NCBI RefSeq assembly: GCF_900156335.1
Contig: NZ_FTMZ01000001.1
Coordinates: forward strand, 1 to 64,000
DNA: 64,000 nt
Reading direction: 5' to 3'
Source of the DNA: Sphaerotilus natans
GTDB taxonomy: Bacteria > Pseudomonadota > Gammaproteobacteria > Burkholderiales > Burkholderiaceae_C
Below, piece by piece: positions 20,621 to 30,123 of this stretch (position 1 is its first letter; every line of letters starts with the position of its first letter). A program made the translations under genes and the position numbers. The notes under the pieces are model-generated. The model searched no databases. It was not told the DNA's origin and saw only the letters and a program-made list of their open reading frames with translations.

Positions 20621-20645
20621 AAAAAAGCCCCGCAGGGCGGGGCTT
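20621..20645 (-). terminator. Rho-independent terminator of rplY
   Basis: Read on the minus strand: AAGCCCCGC, 3-base loop, GCGGGGCTT, then TTTT. It lies 35 bases after the rplY stop and 32 before the pth start, so pth must have its own promoter or depend on read-through. Confidence 0.85.
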
Positions 20646-20679
20646 CGTGTCGGAGCAACGGCAGGTTGCCAGGCAGGAA

Positions 20680-21303
20680 TTACTTCTTGCCCTTGCCCTT
20701 CTTGCCCTTGTCGGCGGCCGGAGCGGCGGCGACGACGATGACTTCCTCGACGATCTCCACCGGGGTGGCGATGACCGGGTTCTTGCGGCCGTGCGTACGG
20801 ACCTTGATGCTCGGGTCGAGCACCAGATCGTCGACGTGCAGCGACTTGCCCTTGACCATGCCCTTCAGGTCGACCGTCAGGAATTCCGGCAGCTTCTCGG
20901 CCAGGCACTCGATGTCCAGCTCGGCCACGACGTGGTTGATCGTGCACTTCTCGAGCTTGACGGCTTGCGATTCGGCTTCGTTGATGAAGTGCAGCGGCAC
21001 GCGCTTGCGGATGCGGGTGGTCGAGTCCACGCGCTGGAAGTCCACGTGCAGCACCAGCGGCTTGTACGGGTGCATCTGCAGGTCGCGCAGCACGACCTTG
21101 GTGGTCTCGCCGCCCAGTTCCATCTCGAGGACGGAGCAGTGGAAGGCTTCCTTCTTCAGCGCGTGGTACAGCGCGTTGTGGTCCAGCTCGATCTGAGCGG
21201 CATCCTTGACGCCGTAGACGATGCCCGGAACCTTGCCGGCATTACGCAGGCGGCGGCTCGCTCCGGTCCCCTGCACTTCGCGCGAGAATGCGACGAATTT
21301 CAT
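20680..21303 (-). CDS. rplY: 50S ribosomal protein L25 (general stress protein Ctc type)
   Basis: 5S rRNA-binding protein of the large subunit. The 207 residues have the L25 domain (about 1-95: [24 protein letters not shown]) plus the C-terminal Ctc/TL5 beta domain (about 100-190) and a Lys-rich tail (GKKGKGKK). E. coli L25 lacks the second domain; the long form is normal in betaproteobacteria. It stands 58 bases after prs on the same strand and ends in a clear terminator. Confidence 0.96.
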   Translation of the reverse strand: MKFVAFSREVQGTGASRRLRNAGKVPGIVYGVKDAAQIELDHNALYHALKKEAFHCSVLEMELGGETTKVVLRDLQMHPYKPLVLHVDFQRVDSTTRIRKRVPLHFINEAESQAVKLEKCTINHVVAELDIECLAEKLPEFLTVDLKGMVKGKSLHVDDLVLDPSIKVRTHGRKNPVIATPVEIVEEVIVVAAAPAADKGKKGKGKK

Positions 21304-21361
21304 GTGATTTCTCCAGAAAAAGGAAGGGCGCCCGCGACCAGGTCGCCCCGGGTGAGACGGA

Positions 21362-22324
21362 TCAGAAGTTGTTGTTCTGTTCCGCGAAAAGATCGGTCAC
21401 CGAGGCGCCGTCCGAGATGCGGCGGATCGTCTCGGCGAACAGGAAGGCCACCGACAGCTGGCGGATCTTCTTGCACTCGCGCGCCGGGCCTTGCAGCGGA
21501 ATGGTGTTGGTGATCACCACTTCGTCCAGCTTGGAGCCGGCGATGCGCTCGACCGCCGGACCCGACAGGATCGGGTGCGTGCAGTAGGCGTAGACGCTGC
21601 GGGCGCCGCGGTCCTTCAGGACCTCGGCCGCCTTCACCAGCGTGCCGGCGGTGTCGATCATGTCGTCCATGATCACGCAGTTGCGCTTGTCGATGTCGCC
21701 GATGACGTGCATCACTTCGGAGACATTCGCCTTCGGGCGGCGCTTGTCGATGATGGCCAGGTCGCAGCCGAGCTGCTTGGCCAGCGCACGGGCACGCACC
21801 ACGCCGCCGACGTCAGGCGAGACGACCACGAGGTTCTCGTAGTCCTTGCCCTTCAGGTCGCTCAGCAGCATCGGCGAGGCGTAGATGTTGTCGACCGGGA
21901 TGTCGAAGAAGCCCTGGATCTGGTCGGCGTGCAGATCCATCGTCAGCACGCGGTTGACGCCGGCCGCTTCCAGCATGTTGGCGACGACCTTGGCGCTGAT
22001 CGGCACGCGGGTCGAGCGCGGGCGGCGATCCTGACGGGCATAGCCGTAGTAGGGAATGACCGCGGTGATGCGACGGGCCGAGGCGCGCTTGAGCGCATCG
22101 ACCATCAGCAGCAGCTCCATCAGATGCTCGTTGGTCGGCGCGCAGGTCGGCTGGACGATGAAGACGTCGCGGGCGCGGACGTTCTGCTGGATCTCGACGG
22201 TGACTTCGCCATCGGAGAAGTGGCCGACGGCGGCCTTGCCGAGTTCGAGGCCCAGATCGGCGGCGATCTCGCGGGCCAGGGCCGGGTTGGCATTGCCAGT
22301 GAAGAGAAGGGTGTCGGAGAGCAT
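21362..22324 (-). CDS. prs: Ribose-phosphate pyrophosphokinase (PRPP synthase)
   Basis: Makes PRPP from ribose-5-phosphate and ATP for nucleotide, histidine and tryptophan synthesis. The 320-residue length matches class I enzymes. Motifs: [10 protein letters not shown], the flexible-loop/ATP segment [21 protein letters not shown], and the PRPP-binding [13 protein letters not shown] started at the ATG at 22324 ([14 protein letters not shown]), the family-typical N-terminus. It lies directly downstream of tRNA-Gln, with a terminator between them. Confidence 0.97.
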   Translation of the reverse strand: MLSDTLLFTGNANPALAREIAADLGLELGKAAVGHFSDGEVTVEIQQNVRARDVFIVQPTCAPTNEHLMELLLMVDALKRASARRITAVIPYYGYARQDRRPRSTRVPISAKVVANMLEAAGVNRVLTMDLHADQIQGFFDIPVDNIYASPMLLSDLKGKDYENLVVVSPDVGGVVRARALAKQLGCDLAIIDKRRPKANVSEVMHVIGDIDKRNCVIMDDMIDTAGTLVKAAEVLKDRGARSVYAYCTHPILSGPAVERIAGSKLDEVVITNTIPLQGPARECKKIRQLSVAFLFAETIRRISDGASVTDLFAEQNNNF

Positions 22325-22362
22325 GTGCGTGCTGCCCGCAGGGCGCGGACTTTTCAGGCCAT

Positions 22363-22402
22363 CAAGAAACAAGCGCCTCGCCGTGTGACCGGCAGGCGCT
22401 TG
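22363..22402 (-). terminator. Terminator after tRNA-Gln
   Basis: On the minus strand a perfect 9-bp stem CAAGCGCCT/AGGCGCTTG (inner GCCG/CGGC pairing extends it) is followed by TTTCTTG. It lies 12 bases past the tRNA 3' end and 39 before prs. Confidence 0.65.
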
Positions 22403-22414
22403 ATGTGGATGGTT

Positions 22415-22491
22415 TGGCAGGGGAGGAAGGACTCGAACCCTCGCATGTCGGAATCAAAATCCGATGCCTTGACCAACTTGGCGACTCCCCT
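22415..22491 (-). tRNA. tRNA-Gln (UUG anticodon)
   Basis: A 77-nt cloverleaf on the minus strand: acceptor AGGGGAG/CTCCCCT, anticodon stem CGGAT/ATCCG-type with loop containing TTG, T arm with GGTTCGAGTCC, discriminator G and encoded CCA. The UUG anticodon reads CAA/CAG glutamine. It stands 43 bases after ispE and before prs, the usual position in betaproteobacteria. Confidence 0.96.
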
Positions 22492-22534
22492 ACACTGGAC
22501 TCGTCTGTCGACGCGCCCGAAAACTCTGTGCTTT

Positions 22535-23425
22535 TCAGTCTCTCACCCAATGCTGCATCGGATGAATTTCCAGACTTCTGCACGTTCTCGCTATCCAGGA
22601 TTCATTCGGTGTCGCCAAACTCCGAAGAATGGTCTCTGTCAGCTCGCCGTGCCTTGCACTGCATTCTCTCAGGATTTCTGGATACTGCGCAAATACTGCG
22701 CTTCCTGATCCGCTCATCCTGCTGAGCCCTAAATTCTGCTTCAGAATTTTTAGTCCGTCAACTACTTGCTTGCTGTACGCTTCGGCGCCGGCTTGCAGAT
22801 CGTTTTTCCCGAACTCGGACTCTGCGAGAAAGACTGCTATTGTGGCGGGTTTCGTGTCCCTGCGCAAGAGGGGGCTCGAAAAAATCGCGGCGGTGGGAAT
22901 GGCCACCGGGGGTTTGAGCACCAGATAGCTGGCCGGCGGCAGCGCGATCGGGGTCAGGATCTCGCCGATGCCCTCGACCCAGGCGTCGCGCCCGCCGATG
23001 AAGAAGGGCACGTCGGCGCCCAGTTTGACGCCCAGCTCCAGCAGCGCGCGGCGGTCCAGTCCCAGATTCCACAGCCGGTTCAGGCCGAGCAGCACGGTGG
23101 CCGCATCGGAGCTGCCGCCGCCCAGGCCGGCGCCCCAGGGCACCTGCTTGTCGATCGCGATGTGCACGCCCTCGCGCGTGCCGGTGGCCTGCTGCAGCAG
23201 ACGTGCCGCGCGGGTGCACAGATCGTCCTCGGGCAGGGCCGGGCCGAGATCCTCGCGGCTGACGACGCCATCGGAGCGCCGCTCCAGATGCAGGGTGTCG
23301 CACCAGTCGATCAGCCGGAACACCGACTGCAGCAGGTGATAGCCGTCGGCGCGTCGACCGATGACATGAAGAAAGAGATTGAGCTTGGCCGGGGCCGGCA
23401 GGTCGTACAGGGCGGACAGGGACAT
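22535..23425 (-). CDS. ispE: 4-diphosphocytidyl-2-C-methyl-D-erythritol kinase IspE
   Basis: GHMP-family kinase of the non-mevalonate isoprenoid pathway. The 296 residues hold catalytic Lys14 in PAPAKLNLFLH, the ATP loop WGAGLGGGSSDAAT (about 99-112), and the third motif SGSGSAVFA. I started at the ATG at 23425; a TTG at 23440 would add five residues. The last roughly 115 codons (22535 to about 22885) differ sharply from the rest: low GC and many TTA, ATA, AGA and AGG codons almost unused elsewhere in the window, with an abrupt boundary near 22885. The protein remains complete, so this looks like a recombinant gene rather than a pseudogene. It sits between lolB and tRNA-Gln. Confidence 0.93.
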   Translation of the reverse strand: MSLSALYDLPAPAKLNLFLHVIGRRADGYHLLQSVFRLIDWCDTLHLERRSDGVVSREDLGPALPEDDLCTRAARLLQQATGTREGVHIAIDKQVPWGAGLGGGSSDAATVLLGLNRLWNLGLDRRALLELGVKLGADVPFFIGGRDAWVEGIGEILTPIALPPASYLVLKPPVAIPTAAIFSSPLLRRDTKPATIAVFLAESEFGKNDLQAGAEAYSKQVVDGLKILKQNLGLSRMSGSGSAVFAQYPEILRECSARHGELTETILRSLATPNESWIARTCRSLEIHPMQHWVRD

Positions 23426-23474
23426 GCGCGCGATGGGCAAGGAAGAAAGTGCAGACGGGGTCCGAGCGATCCGC

Positions 23475-24023
23475 TCAGGACGGCGTGTCGAGGCGGATCC
23501 GCACGGTCAGCGCCGGCTCGGGCAGGCGTCGCTCGGCCACCAGCAGACCGTCGGCCAGCCGGCCGGTGCTCACCTTCCAGCCGAGCTGGCGAAAGCCCGG
23601 ACCGTCGGCCTCGGCCAGCGGCCGGCTGGCTTCGTCCGGCCAGGGGCGGCCTTCGAGCCAGTCGAACAGCGCGGCCAGCGGGAGCGCTTCGCCGACCAGC
23701 GCCTCCATCATCGTGTCGAGATGGTCGAAGTGCTGGGTCTGTGCGCCGCTGTCGAGCTGCACCTCGCCGGGGCGCCACTGCGCCCGGCCCAGCGGCAGGC
23801 CGATCGGGCTGAACAGCGTCAGCTGGCCCTGCGCGGCCGAGCCTTCGAGCTCGAAGGCGGCGCTGAACGAGCGTGCGCTGTCGCCCGCCACCTGGACGGC
23901 GAGCCGACCGACCCGCGCTCGACCGGCCTCGCCAGACAGGGGCGCGGGCGGCTGCGTGGTCGCGCAGCCGCCGAGCAGTCCGGCGCCAGCCAGCACCAGC
24001 GCCACGGCATGACGACGCCTCAC
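23475..24023 (-). CDS. lolB: Outer-membrane lipoprotein LolB
   Basis: Accepts lipoproteins from LolA and inserts them in the outer membrane. The 182-residue precursor begins with a lipoprotein signal (lipobox LGGC, Cys20), then the LolB beta-sheet domain (GRLAVQV, FELEGSAAQGQLTLFSPIG, a hydrophobic hook region PIGLPLG, then WLEGRPWP). The start is GTG at 24023, overlapping the stop of the upstream TPR gene by four bases (GTGA), so translation is coupled. Order TPR-lolB-ispE-tRNA-Gln-prs is standard for the group. Confidence 0.93.
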   Translation of the reverse strand: MRRRHAVALVLAGAGLLGGCATTQPPAPLSGEAGRARVGRLAVQVAGDSARSFSAAFELEGSAAQGQLTLFSPIGLPLGRAQWRPGEVQLDSGAQTQHFDHLDTMMEALVGEALPLAALFDWLEGRPWPDEASRPLAEADGPGFRQLGWKVSTGRLADGLLVAERRLPEPALTVRIRLDTPS

Positions 24024-25939
24024 GGCCGCACCTTCAGCCGGCGCAGCGTTTCCTGCAGCACCTCGTTGTCGGCGTCGCGGGCCAGCGATTCGCGCCAGAT
24101 GCGGCGAGCCTCCTCCTGGCGCCCCAGCGCCCAGAGCACTTCGCCCAGATGCGCGCCGATCTCGGTGTCGGGGCGGCGCTGGTAGGCCTCGCGCAGCAGG
24201 CGTTCGGCTTCCTCGCGGCGGCCCAGGCGGAATTCGACCCAGCCGAGGCTGTCGGTGATGTAGGGATCGCCGGGCGCCATCTCCAGGGCCCGGCCGATCA
24301 GCTCGCGGGCCTCGGTCAGGCGCAGGTTGCGCTCGGCCAGGCTGTAGCCCAGTGCGTTGAAGGCGTGCTGCTGGTCCGGCTTGAGGACCATGACGCGGCG
24401 CAGCAGCTGCTCCATCTCCTCATGGCGGCCGAGCTTCTCGGCCAGCAGCGCCTGCTCGTAGAGCAGTTCGGTGTCATCGGCGAAGCGCTGGCTGGCCTCG
24501 GCCAGCAGCTGGTAGGCAGCCGGCCACTGGCGTGCGTCGCGCAGCAGCTGCGCCTCGGTCATCACCCGGGCGCGCTGTTCCTCGGCGCTGCCCTGAGGCA
24601 GGCGCTGCAGCAGCGCGCGGGCCTCGGCGATGCGGCCCTGGCGCATCAGCAGCGAGGCGCGTCGCGTCAGCACGGTGACCGAGTCCTGGTCGGCCAGGCG
24701 CTCCAGCCAGGCCTGGGCACCGGCATAGTCGCGCAGCTGCTCGCTGGCCTGGGCGAGCATCAGATGGGCCTGGGCACGCTCTTGGACGCGGTTGCGCTGG
24801 GCCGCCTGGGTGATCGGGTCGGGCAGATCCTCGTCGCTGTCCTCGACCGCATCGGCCGGAGCCGCCGCAGTGGTGGCTTCGGTGATCTGCAGATGGCGCA
24901 GCAGGGCCTCGCGCGCAGCGCGAGGCTCGCCGCTCTCGAGCTCGAGCGCGCCCTGCAGCAGCCAGGCGCCGGCGTCGTCGGGTGTCTCGCCGGTCAGGCG
25001 ACGCGATTCGGCCAGCGCCTCGCCGTAGCGCTGGGCGGTCGACAGGCGTCGCACATAGGCGGCGCGCACGCTGGCGGCGGGTGCGGCCGAAGCCAGATGT
25101 GCGCGCACCAGCGCCTCGGCCTGCGGCTGGTCCTTCATCAGCTCGACGGCCAGCAGCGCGGCGGCCGGATCGGCCGGATCGCGCTGCACCGCCTTCGTGA
25201 CGAACTCGAGGCTGCGGCTGCGATCGCCAGCGGTCAGCCAGCCGGCGGCGGTGGCGTTCAGCGCGCTGGCGGTGGTGGCGGCGCGCTGGCGCCACGGCGC
25301 CAGCGTCTCCTCGAGCATGCGCGCGGTGGCCTGCGGCTGCTCGCCGCCGAGCACCAGCCGGGGCAGGCTGCTGATCGCCGCCGGCCGCGCCGGCTCGGAC
25401 GTCAGCTCGATGAAGGCCTCGAGCGCGCGGCGCGCCTCGGTCTGTCGACCCAGCGCGACCAGCATCTGCGTCTCGATCTCGGCCGCCTGGCGCGACTGCG
25501 GCAGGGCCTGGCGCCATTGCTTGAGCGCGGCGGCCGCCTGCTCGCCAGCGCGTGCGCCCAGCGCGATGTCGACCGCGCGGCGGAACAGCGCCTCGTCGCG
25601 GCTGCGCCGGGCCGCCTCCATCATGACCTGGTAGGCCAGCGGGGCGTTGCCGTCGCGCAGTTCCAGCTCGCTGACCAGCAGCTGGTAGAAGAGCACGCCG
25701 TCCATCGCGGACCGCACCGGGGCTGGCGCGGCGACGGCGCTTGCCGCTGCGGGGGCCGCATTGTCTTGCGCCAGGGCCTGCGGCGTCAGTCCGGTCAGAC
25801 CGAGCGTGCCCAGCAGCAGCGCCGCCGCCGACAAGCGCAGGCGGTGGCCCGCGCGGCTGGCGGGTGCCGGAGTCGGCGGAAGGACGGGGGGCGGCGCAGG
25901 CAGCAGGGGCATCGAGGCGGACTCCATGTTCAGGGCCAT
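24020..25939 (-). CDS. Exported tetratricopeptide-repeat protein (lolB neighbour)
   Basis: A 639-residue TPR protein encoded just before lolB in many betaproteobacteria. A signal peptide follows a Pro-rich start ([19 protein letters not shown] core, cut after QALAQ). The mature part is an Ala/Arg/Glu-rich helical solenoid with TPR-like pairs throughout; the clearest repeats are near the C-terminus ([37 protein letters not shown]). Function is unknown; a role in cell-envelope assembly is inferred from location and the fixed pairing with lolB. Starts at 25939, 25927 and 25912 are all possible; the longest is given. It diverges from mutM across 49 bases. Confidence 0.85.
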   Translation of the reverse strand: MALNMESASMPLLPAPPPVLPPTPAPASRAGHRLRLSAAALLLGTLGLTGLTPQALAQDNAAPAAASAVAAPAPVRSAMDGVLFYQLLVSELELRDGNAPLAYQVMMEAARRSRDEALFRRAVDIALGARAGEQAAAALKQWRQALPQSRQAAEIETQMLVALGRQTEARRALEAFIELTSEPARPAAISSLPRLVLGGEQPQATARMLEETLAPWRQRAATTASALNATAAGWLTAGDRSRSLEFVTKAVQRDPADPAAALLAVELMKDQPQAEALVRAHLASAAPAASVRAAYVRRLSTAQRYGEALAESRRLTGETPDDAGAWLLQGALELESGEPRAAREALLRHLQITEATTAAAPADAVEDSDEDLPDPITQAAQRNRVQERAQAHLMLAQASEQLRDYAGAQAWLERLADQDSVTVLTRRASLLMRQGRIAEARALLQRLPQGSAEEQRARVMTEAQLLRDARQWPAAYQLLAEASQRFADDTELLYEQALLAEKLGRHEEMEQLLRRVMVLKPDQQHAFNALGYSLAERNLRLTEARELIGRALEMAPGDPYITDSLGWVEFRLGRREEAERLLREAYQRRPDTEIGAHLGEVLWALGRQEEARRIWRESLARDADNEVLQETLRRLKVRP

Positions 25940-25975
25940 TCTAGGCCGCGGCGTTTGCCGGCCCGGCGACGCTTC

Positions 25976-25981
25976 GATAAT
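25976..25981 (+). promoter_or_regulatory. Candidate -10 element of mutM (GATAAT)
   Basis: GATAAT ends 7 bases before the mutM ATG at 25989, so transcription would begin at or next to the start codon. A TTTGCC -35-like hexamer lies 16 bases upstream. No ribosome site is visible before the ATG. Confidence 0.4.
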
Positions 25982-25988
25982 TCCGCGC

Positions 25989-26816
25989 ATGCCTGAATTG
26001 CCTGAAGTCGAAGTCACCCGTCTCGGTCTGGTCGATCGCCTCGAGGGCGCTCGGGTGCGCGAGGTCCGTCTGGGCAAGCCTCTGCGCTGGCCGCTGGGCA
26101 CCGATCCGCTGGCGCTGGCCGGCGCGACGGTCGGCACGATGCAGCGGCGCGGCAAGTACCTGTGGCTGCCGCTGGGCGCCTGCGGCGGGCTGCTGCTGCA
26201 TCTGGGCATGTCGGGCTCGCTGCGCTTCGGGGCGGCGTCCGCGCTGCCGCCGGCCGGGCCGCATGATCATTTCGAGATGGAGACCGACCGCGGCCTGCTG
26301 CGCCTGACCGATCCACGCCGCTTTGGCGCGGTGGTGTGGTCGAGTGCGCTCGACGCGGCGCCGGCGGCCACGCTGCTGGCGCGGCTCGGCGTCGAGCCGC
26401 TGCTGCCGGCCTTCAGCGCCAGCGTGCTGCAGCAGGGCCTGCGCGGGCGGCGCGTGCCGATCAAGCAGGCGCTGCTGGCCGGCGATATCGTCGTCGGCGT
26501 GGGCAACATCTACTGCTCGGAGGCGCTGTTCGCCGCCGGCATCGATCCGCGCCAGAGCGCCGGCACGCTCGACCGCGCCGCCTGCGAGCGGCTGGTCGGC
26601 ACCATCCGCGACGTGCTGCAGCGTGCGCTGGCCGCCGGCGGCTCGACGCTGCGCGACTTCCGCGACGTGCACGGCATGGGCGGCGCCTTCCAGCTGCAGG
26701 CGCAGGTCTACGGCCGCGAGGGGCAGCCCTGCCGCGTCTGCGCCACGCCGGTGCAGCGCATCGTGCAGGGCCAGCGCGCGACCTATCTGTGTCCGCGCTG
26801 CCAGCGACTGACGTGA
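25989..26816 (+). CDS. mutM: Formamidopyrimidine-DNA glycosylase MutM (Fpg)
   Basis: Base-excision repair glycosylase/AP lyase that removes 8-oxoguanine. The 275-residue sequence starts MPELPEVE, giving the catalytic Pro2 and Glu3, has [10 protein letters not shown] with the conserved Lys (near 57), the helix-two-turn-helix region [12 protein letters not shown], and the zinc finger CRVC...CPRC at the C-terminus. The ATG at 25989 is fixed by the requirement for Pro2. mutY, which acts on the same lesion, follows after one gene. Confidence 0.97.
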   Translation: MPELPEVEVTRLGLVDRLEGARVREVRLGKPLRWPLGTDPLALAGATVGTMQRRGKYLWLPLGACGGLLLHLGMSGSLRFGAASALPPAGPHDHFEMETDRGLLRLTDPRRFGAVVWSSALDAAPAATLLARLGVEPLLPAFSASVLQQGLRGRRVPIKQALLAGDIVVGVGNIYCSEALFAAGIDPRQSAGTLDRAACERLVGTIRDVLQRALAAGGSTLRDFRDVHGMGGAFQLQAQVYGREGQPCRVCATPVQRIVQGQRATYLCPRCQRLT

Positions 26817-26951
26817 TGACGTGATGACGTCGGGCCGTCGTGACGCCCTTGGCGTTCCGGGCACCGGATCCGCGAATTCCCTGAGCTACCATGCCTGACT
26901 GTCCGCGCCCGGCGCGGTCCCCCTTGTTCCAGTCCGTCCAGGCGCACCGCA

Positions 26952-29042
26952 ATGAGCGAACATGACCGCGGCATGACCGCCTCCCCTTTGTCCGACGAAC
27001 CGGTGCACGAAGCGGTGCACGAAGCGGTGCATGAGCCTTTCGTGCGCAGCCTCGACGCGCTGGGCCAATGGCGCGCGACGCTGGAGGAGCGGGTGCGCGA
27101 TCTGGCGCGCTTCCTGGGCGAGCAGGGCCTGCTCGACGAGAACGCCGGGGCGCTGCTGGACTCGCTGCGCCAGCGCCTGGCCGGCGAGAAGCTGGTGGTG
27201 GCCTTCGTCGCCGAGTTCTCGCGCGGCAAGTCCGAGCTGATCAACGCGATCTTCTTTGCCGATGCCGGCCGGCGCATCATGCCGGCCTCGCCGGGGCGCA
27301 CCACGATGTGCCCGGTCGAGCTGGGCTGGGAGCCGGAGGACGCGCCGGGGCTGGCGCTGCTGCCGATCGAGACCCGGCTGGAAGGCGCCTCGCTGGCCGA
27401 GCTGCGGGCGCAGCCGCATCTCTGGCGCCGCGTGCCGATCGATGCCGGTGATCCGGCCGCGCTGGCGCAGGCGCTCGATGCGGTGCGCGGCGTGCGCGCG
27501 GCCGGCCTCGACGAGGCCCGCCAGCTCGGCTTCTGGGACGACGAGCAGCCGGCCGACAACCCGCCGCTGCGGCTTGACGGCCAGGTCGAGATCCCGCTGT
27601 GGCGCCATGCGCTGATCAACGTGCCGCATCCGCTGCTCAAGCGCGGTCTGGTGGTGCTCGACACGCCGGGGCTGAACGCGATCGGCGCCGAGCCCGAGCT
27701 CACGGTCGGGCTGCTGCCCAATGCGCATGTGGTGGTCTTCGTGCTGGGGGCGGACACCGGCGTGACCCGCTCCGACCTCGAGATCTGGCGTGATCATCTG
27801 GCCTCCCAGGCGCTGACCCGCTATGTGGTGCTGAACAAGATCGATGCGCTGCTCGATCCGCTGTCGCCGCCCGAGCACAGCCAGGCGCAGATCGCCCTGC
27901 AGTGCGAGCAGGTGGCGCGCACGCTGGAGATCGCGCCGGAGCGGGTCTTTCCGCTGTCGGCGCGCCAGGCGCTGGCCGGCCGGGTCTCGGGCGATGCGCA
28001 GGCCCTGGCCGACAGCCGGCTGCCGGCGCTGGAGCAGGCGCTGGCGCAGCAGCTGTTGCCCGAGCGCCGCACGGTGCTCGAGCGCATGACGCTCGAGGCG
28101 CTCGACGCGATCCGCGAGCAGGTCCAGCGCGGTCTGCTCGACCTGCGCCGCCAGCTCGCCGATCAGATCCAGGAGCTCGACGGCCTGCGCGGCAAGAACA
28201 GCGGCAAGGTCCGGCTGATGCTGCAGCGGGTGACGGCCGAGACGAACGAGTTCGAGCAGTGCACCGCCCAGATCCAGGCGCTGCGGCTGGTGCATGCCCG
28301 CGCGCTCAAGGCCGCGATGGCGCCGCTGGCCGGCGACGCGCTGCGCCGTCAGGTCGACGCGATGATCGGATCGATCCGCGACTCCTTCCTGAAGCTGGGC
28401 GCGCGGCGCTCCTACACCCAGCTGTTCGCCGCGCTGCGCGAGGTGCTCGAGGTGGCGCAGCAGCAAGGCGGCGAGCTGCGCGACCTGCTGTCGGCCTCCT
28501 GCAACCGGCTCAACACCGAGTTCGGCTTCAGCCTGATGCTGCCGCCGGCACCCGAGCTGGCGCGCTTTCGCGACGATCTGGCGCTGATCGAGCGCAACTA
28601 CATCCAGTACCTCGGCCTGACGCAGGCGGTGCGGCTGGCGCAGCCGCGTTTTCTCGAGCAGTTCCGCCGCATGCTGATGTCGCGCCTGCGCGCGGTCTTC
28701 GAGGGCGCGGCCGGCGAGATCGAGCTGTGGAGCCGCACGGTGTCGGGCCAGATCGACGCGCAGCTGCGCGAGCGGCGCAAGTCCTTCAAGCGTCGGCGCG
28801 AGTCGCTCGAGCGCATCCGCCTGGCGGCCGATCAGCTCGAGACCCGGCTGGCGGAGCTGTCGGCGCAGGACCAGCGCCTGGCCACCACCGAAGTGCGGCT
28901 GCAGGCGCTCGACGACCGGGTGCGCCGCGCCGCCACCCGTCACGAGCTGGCGCTGCCCAGCGACTTCTCGCCGCTGTCGCGGCCGATGCCGCTGGCCCCG
29001 GCGGCCGTGCCCGCTGCGGCCGTGGTGACTGGCGATGCCTGA
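26952..29042 (+). CDS. Bacterial dynamin-like GTPase
   Basis: A 696-residue dynamin-family protein. G1 is EFSRGKS (88-94), G2 the Thr of GRTTMCP, G3 DTPGL (237-241), and G4 NKID (near 295). After the GTPase domain come long helical segments with coiled-coil character (about 380-680: RRQLADQIQELDGLRGK, RAATRHELALP), as in bacterial dynamins. No clear transmembrane paddle is seen. The N-terminus has a threefold VHEA repeat (residues about 18-29). It lies between mutM and mutY, overlapping mutY by 8 bases, so it is probably translated with mutY. Bacterial dynamins remodel membranes; a link to DNA repair here is only positional. Confidence 0.85.
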   Translation: MSEHDRGMTASPLSDEPVHEAVHEAVHEPFVRSLDALGQWRATLEERVRDLARFLGEQGLLDENAGALLDSLRQRLAGEKLVVAFVAEFSRGKSELINAIFFADAGRRIMPASPGRTTMCPVELGWEPEDAPGLALLPIETRLEGASLAELRAQPHLWRRVPIDAGDPAALAQALDAVRGVRAAGLDEARQLGFWDDEQPADNPPLRLDGQVEIPLWRHALINVPHPLLKRGLVVLDTPGLNAIGAEPELTVGLLPNAHVVVFVLGADTGVTRSDLEIWRDHLASQALTRYVVLNKIDALLDPLSPPEHSQAQIALQCEQVARTLEIAPERVFPLSARQALAGRVSGDAQALADSRLPALEQALAQQLLPERRTVLERMTLEALDAIREQVQRGLLDLRRQLADQIQELDGLRGKNSGKVRLMLQRVTAETNEFEQCTAQIQALRLVHARALKAAMAPLAGDALRRQVDAMIGSIRDSFLKLGARRSYTQLFAALREVLEVAQQQGGELRDLLSASCNRLNTEFGFSLMLPPAPELARFRDDLALIERNYIQYLGLTQAVRLAQPRFLEQFRRMLMSRLRAVFEGAAGEIELWSRTVSGQIDAQLRERRKSFKRRRESLERIRLAADQLETRLAELSAQDQRLATTEVRLQALDDRVRRAATRHELALPSDFSPLSRPMPLAPAAVPAAAVVTGDA

Positions 29043-30123
29043 GCGGCTGTCTTCCCTGCTGGTGGACTGGCAGCGCCGCTACGGCCGCCATGCGCTGCCG
29101 TGGCAGAACACCCGCGATCCCTATCGGGTGTGGCTGTCGGAGATCATGCTGCAGCAGACCCAGGTCAGCACGGTGCTGGATTACTACGCACGTTTCCTGG
29201 CGCGGTTTCCCGATGTGCGCGCGCTGGCCGCAGCGCCGCAGGACGACGTGCTGGCGCTGTGGAGCGGGCTGGGCTACTACAGCCGCGCGCGCAATCTGCA
29301 CCGCTGCGCGCAGCAGGTGGTGTCACGGCACGGCGGCGACTTCCCGCGCAGCGCCGCCGCGCTGGCCGAGCTGCCGGGCATCGGCCGCTCGACCGCGGCG
29401 GCCATCGCCTCCTTCTGCTTCGGCGAGCGGGTGGCGATTCTCGACGGCAATGTGCGCCGGGTGCTTTCGCGCGTGCTGGCCTTCGAGGGCGATCTGGCGC
29501 AGTCGGCCCAGGAGCGCGCGCTGTGGGATCGCGCCACCGCGCTGCTGCCCGAGGATGCGGCCGACATGCCCGCCTACACCCAGGGCCTGATGGATCTGGG
29601 CGCGACGCTGTGCATGCCGCGCCGTGCCGACTGCCTGCTGTGCCCGTGGCAGGTGCCGTGCCAGGCCCGCGCGCAGGGCCGGGAGCTGGATTTGCCGGTG
29701 CGCACCCGCAAGCTCAAGCGCGGCCGGCGCGAGAGCTGGTGCCTGTGGCTGCGCACGCCGCAGGCGGTGTGGCTGCAGCAGCGGCCCGATAGCGGCATCT
29801 GGGCCGGGCTGTGGACGCCGCCGATGTTCGACGACGCGGCCGCGCTCGAGGCCGCGGTCAGCCGGCTCGGTGCGGGGACGGCGCAGGCGCTGCCGTCCTT
29901 CGTGCATGTGCTGACCCATCTGGACTGGACGCTGCATCCGCACCGGATCGAGCTGGGCGGTGCGCTGCAGGCCTGCGAGCCGGGTCAGGATCTGCCGCCC
30001 GCACCGCTGCCGGAGTTGGCGCCCGGACGCTGGTGGCGCCATGACGCGCTGGAGACGATCGGGCTGCCCGCGCCGCTGCGCCGGCTGATTCAGCCCCCGA
30101 CTCAGCCCCCGACGATGCCGTGA
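29035..30123 (+). CDS. mutY: Adenine DNA glycosylase MutY
   Basis: Removes adenine mispaired with 8-oxoguanine, completing the GO repair system with MutM. The 362 residues show WRVWLSEIMLQQTQV-like DPYRVWLSEIMLQQTQV, the helix-hairpin-helix LPGIGRSTAAAI with catalytic Asp in ILDGNV, the Fe-S cysteines spaced C-X6-C-X2-C-X5-C (CMPRRADCLLCPWQVPC), and a C-terminal NUDIX-like 8-oxoG recognition domain (PDSGIWAGLWTPP; VLTHLDWTLHP). The ATG overlaps the dynamin gene. Its 3' end overlaps the converging Lon-N-domain gene by 22 bases. Confidence 0.96.
   Translation: MPERLSSLLVDWQRRYGRHALPWQNTRDPYRVWLSEIMLQQTQVSTVLDYYARFLARFPDVRALAAAPQDDVLALWSGLGYYSRARNLHRCAQQVVSRHGGDFPRSAAALAELPGIGRSTAAAIASFCFGERVAILDGNVRRVLSRVLAFEGDLAQSAQERALWDRATALLPEDAADMPAYTQGLMDLGATLCMPRRADCLLCPWQVPCQARAQGRELDLPVRTRKLKRGRRESWCLWLRTPQAVWLQQRPDSGIWAGLWTPPMFDDAAALEAAVSRLGAGTAQALPSFVHVLTHLDWTLHPHRIELGGALQACEPGQDLPPAPLPELAPGRWWRHDALETIGLPAPLRRLIQPPTQPPTMP

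Noticed and set aside
23873-25996. Long plus-strand frame opposite lolB and the TPR gene
   Set aside because: Shadow of real minus-strand genes; composition is that of a mirrored GC-rich coding region.
27002-27038. GAAGCGGTGCAC short repeats at the start of the dynamin gene as a regulatory site
   Set aside because: They are in frame and give the VHEA repeat of the protein; they lie after the start codon.
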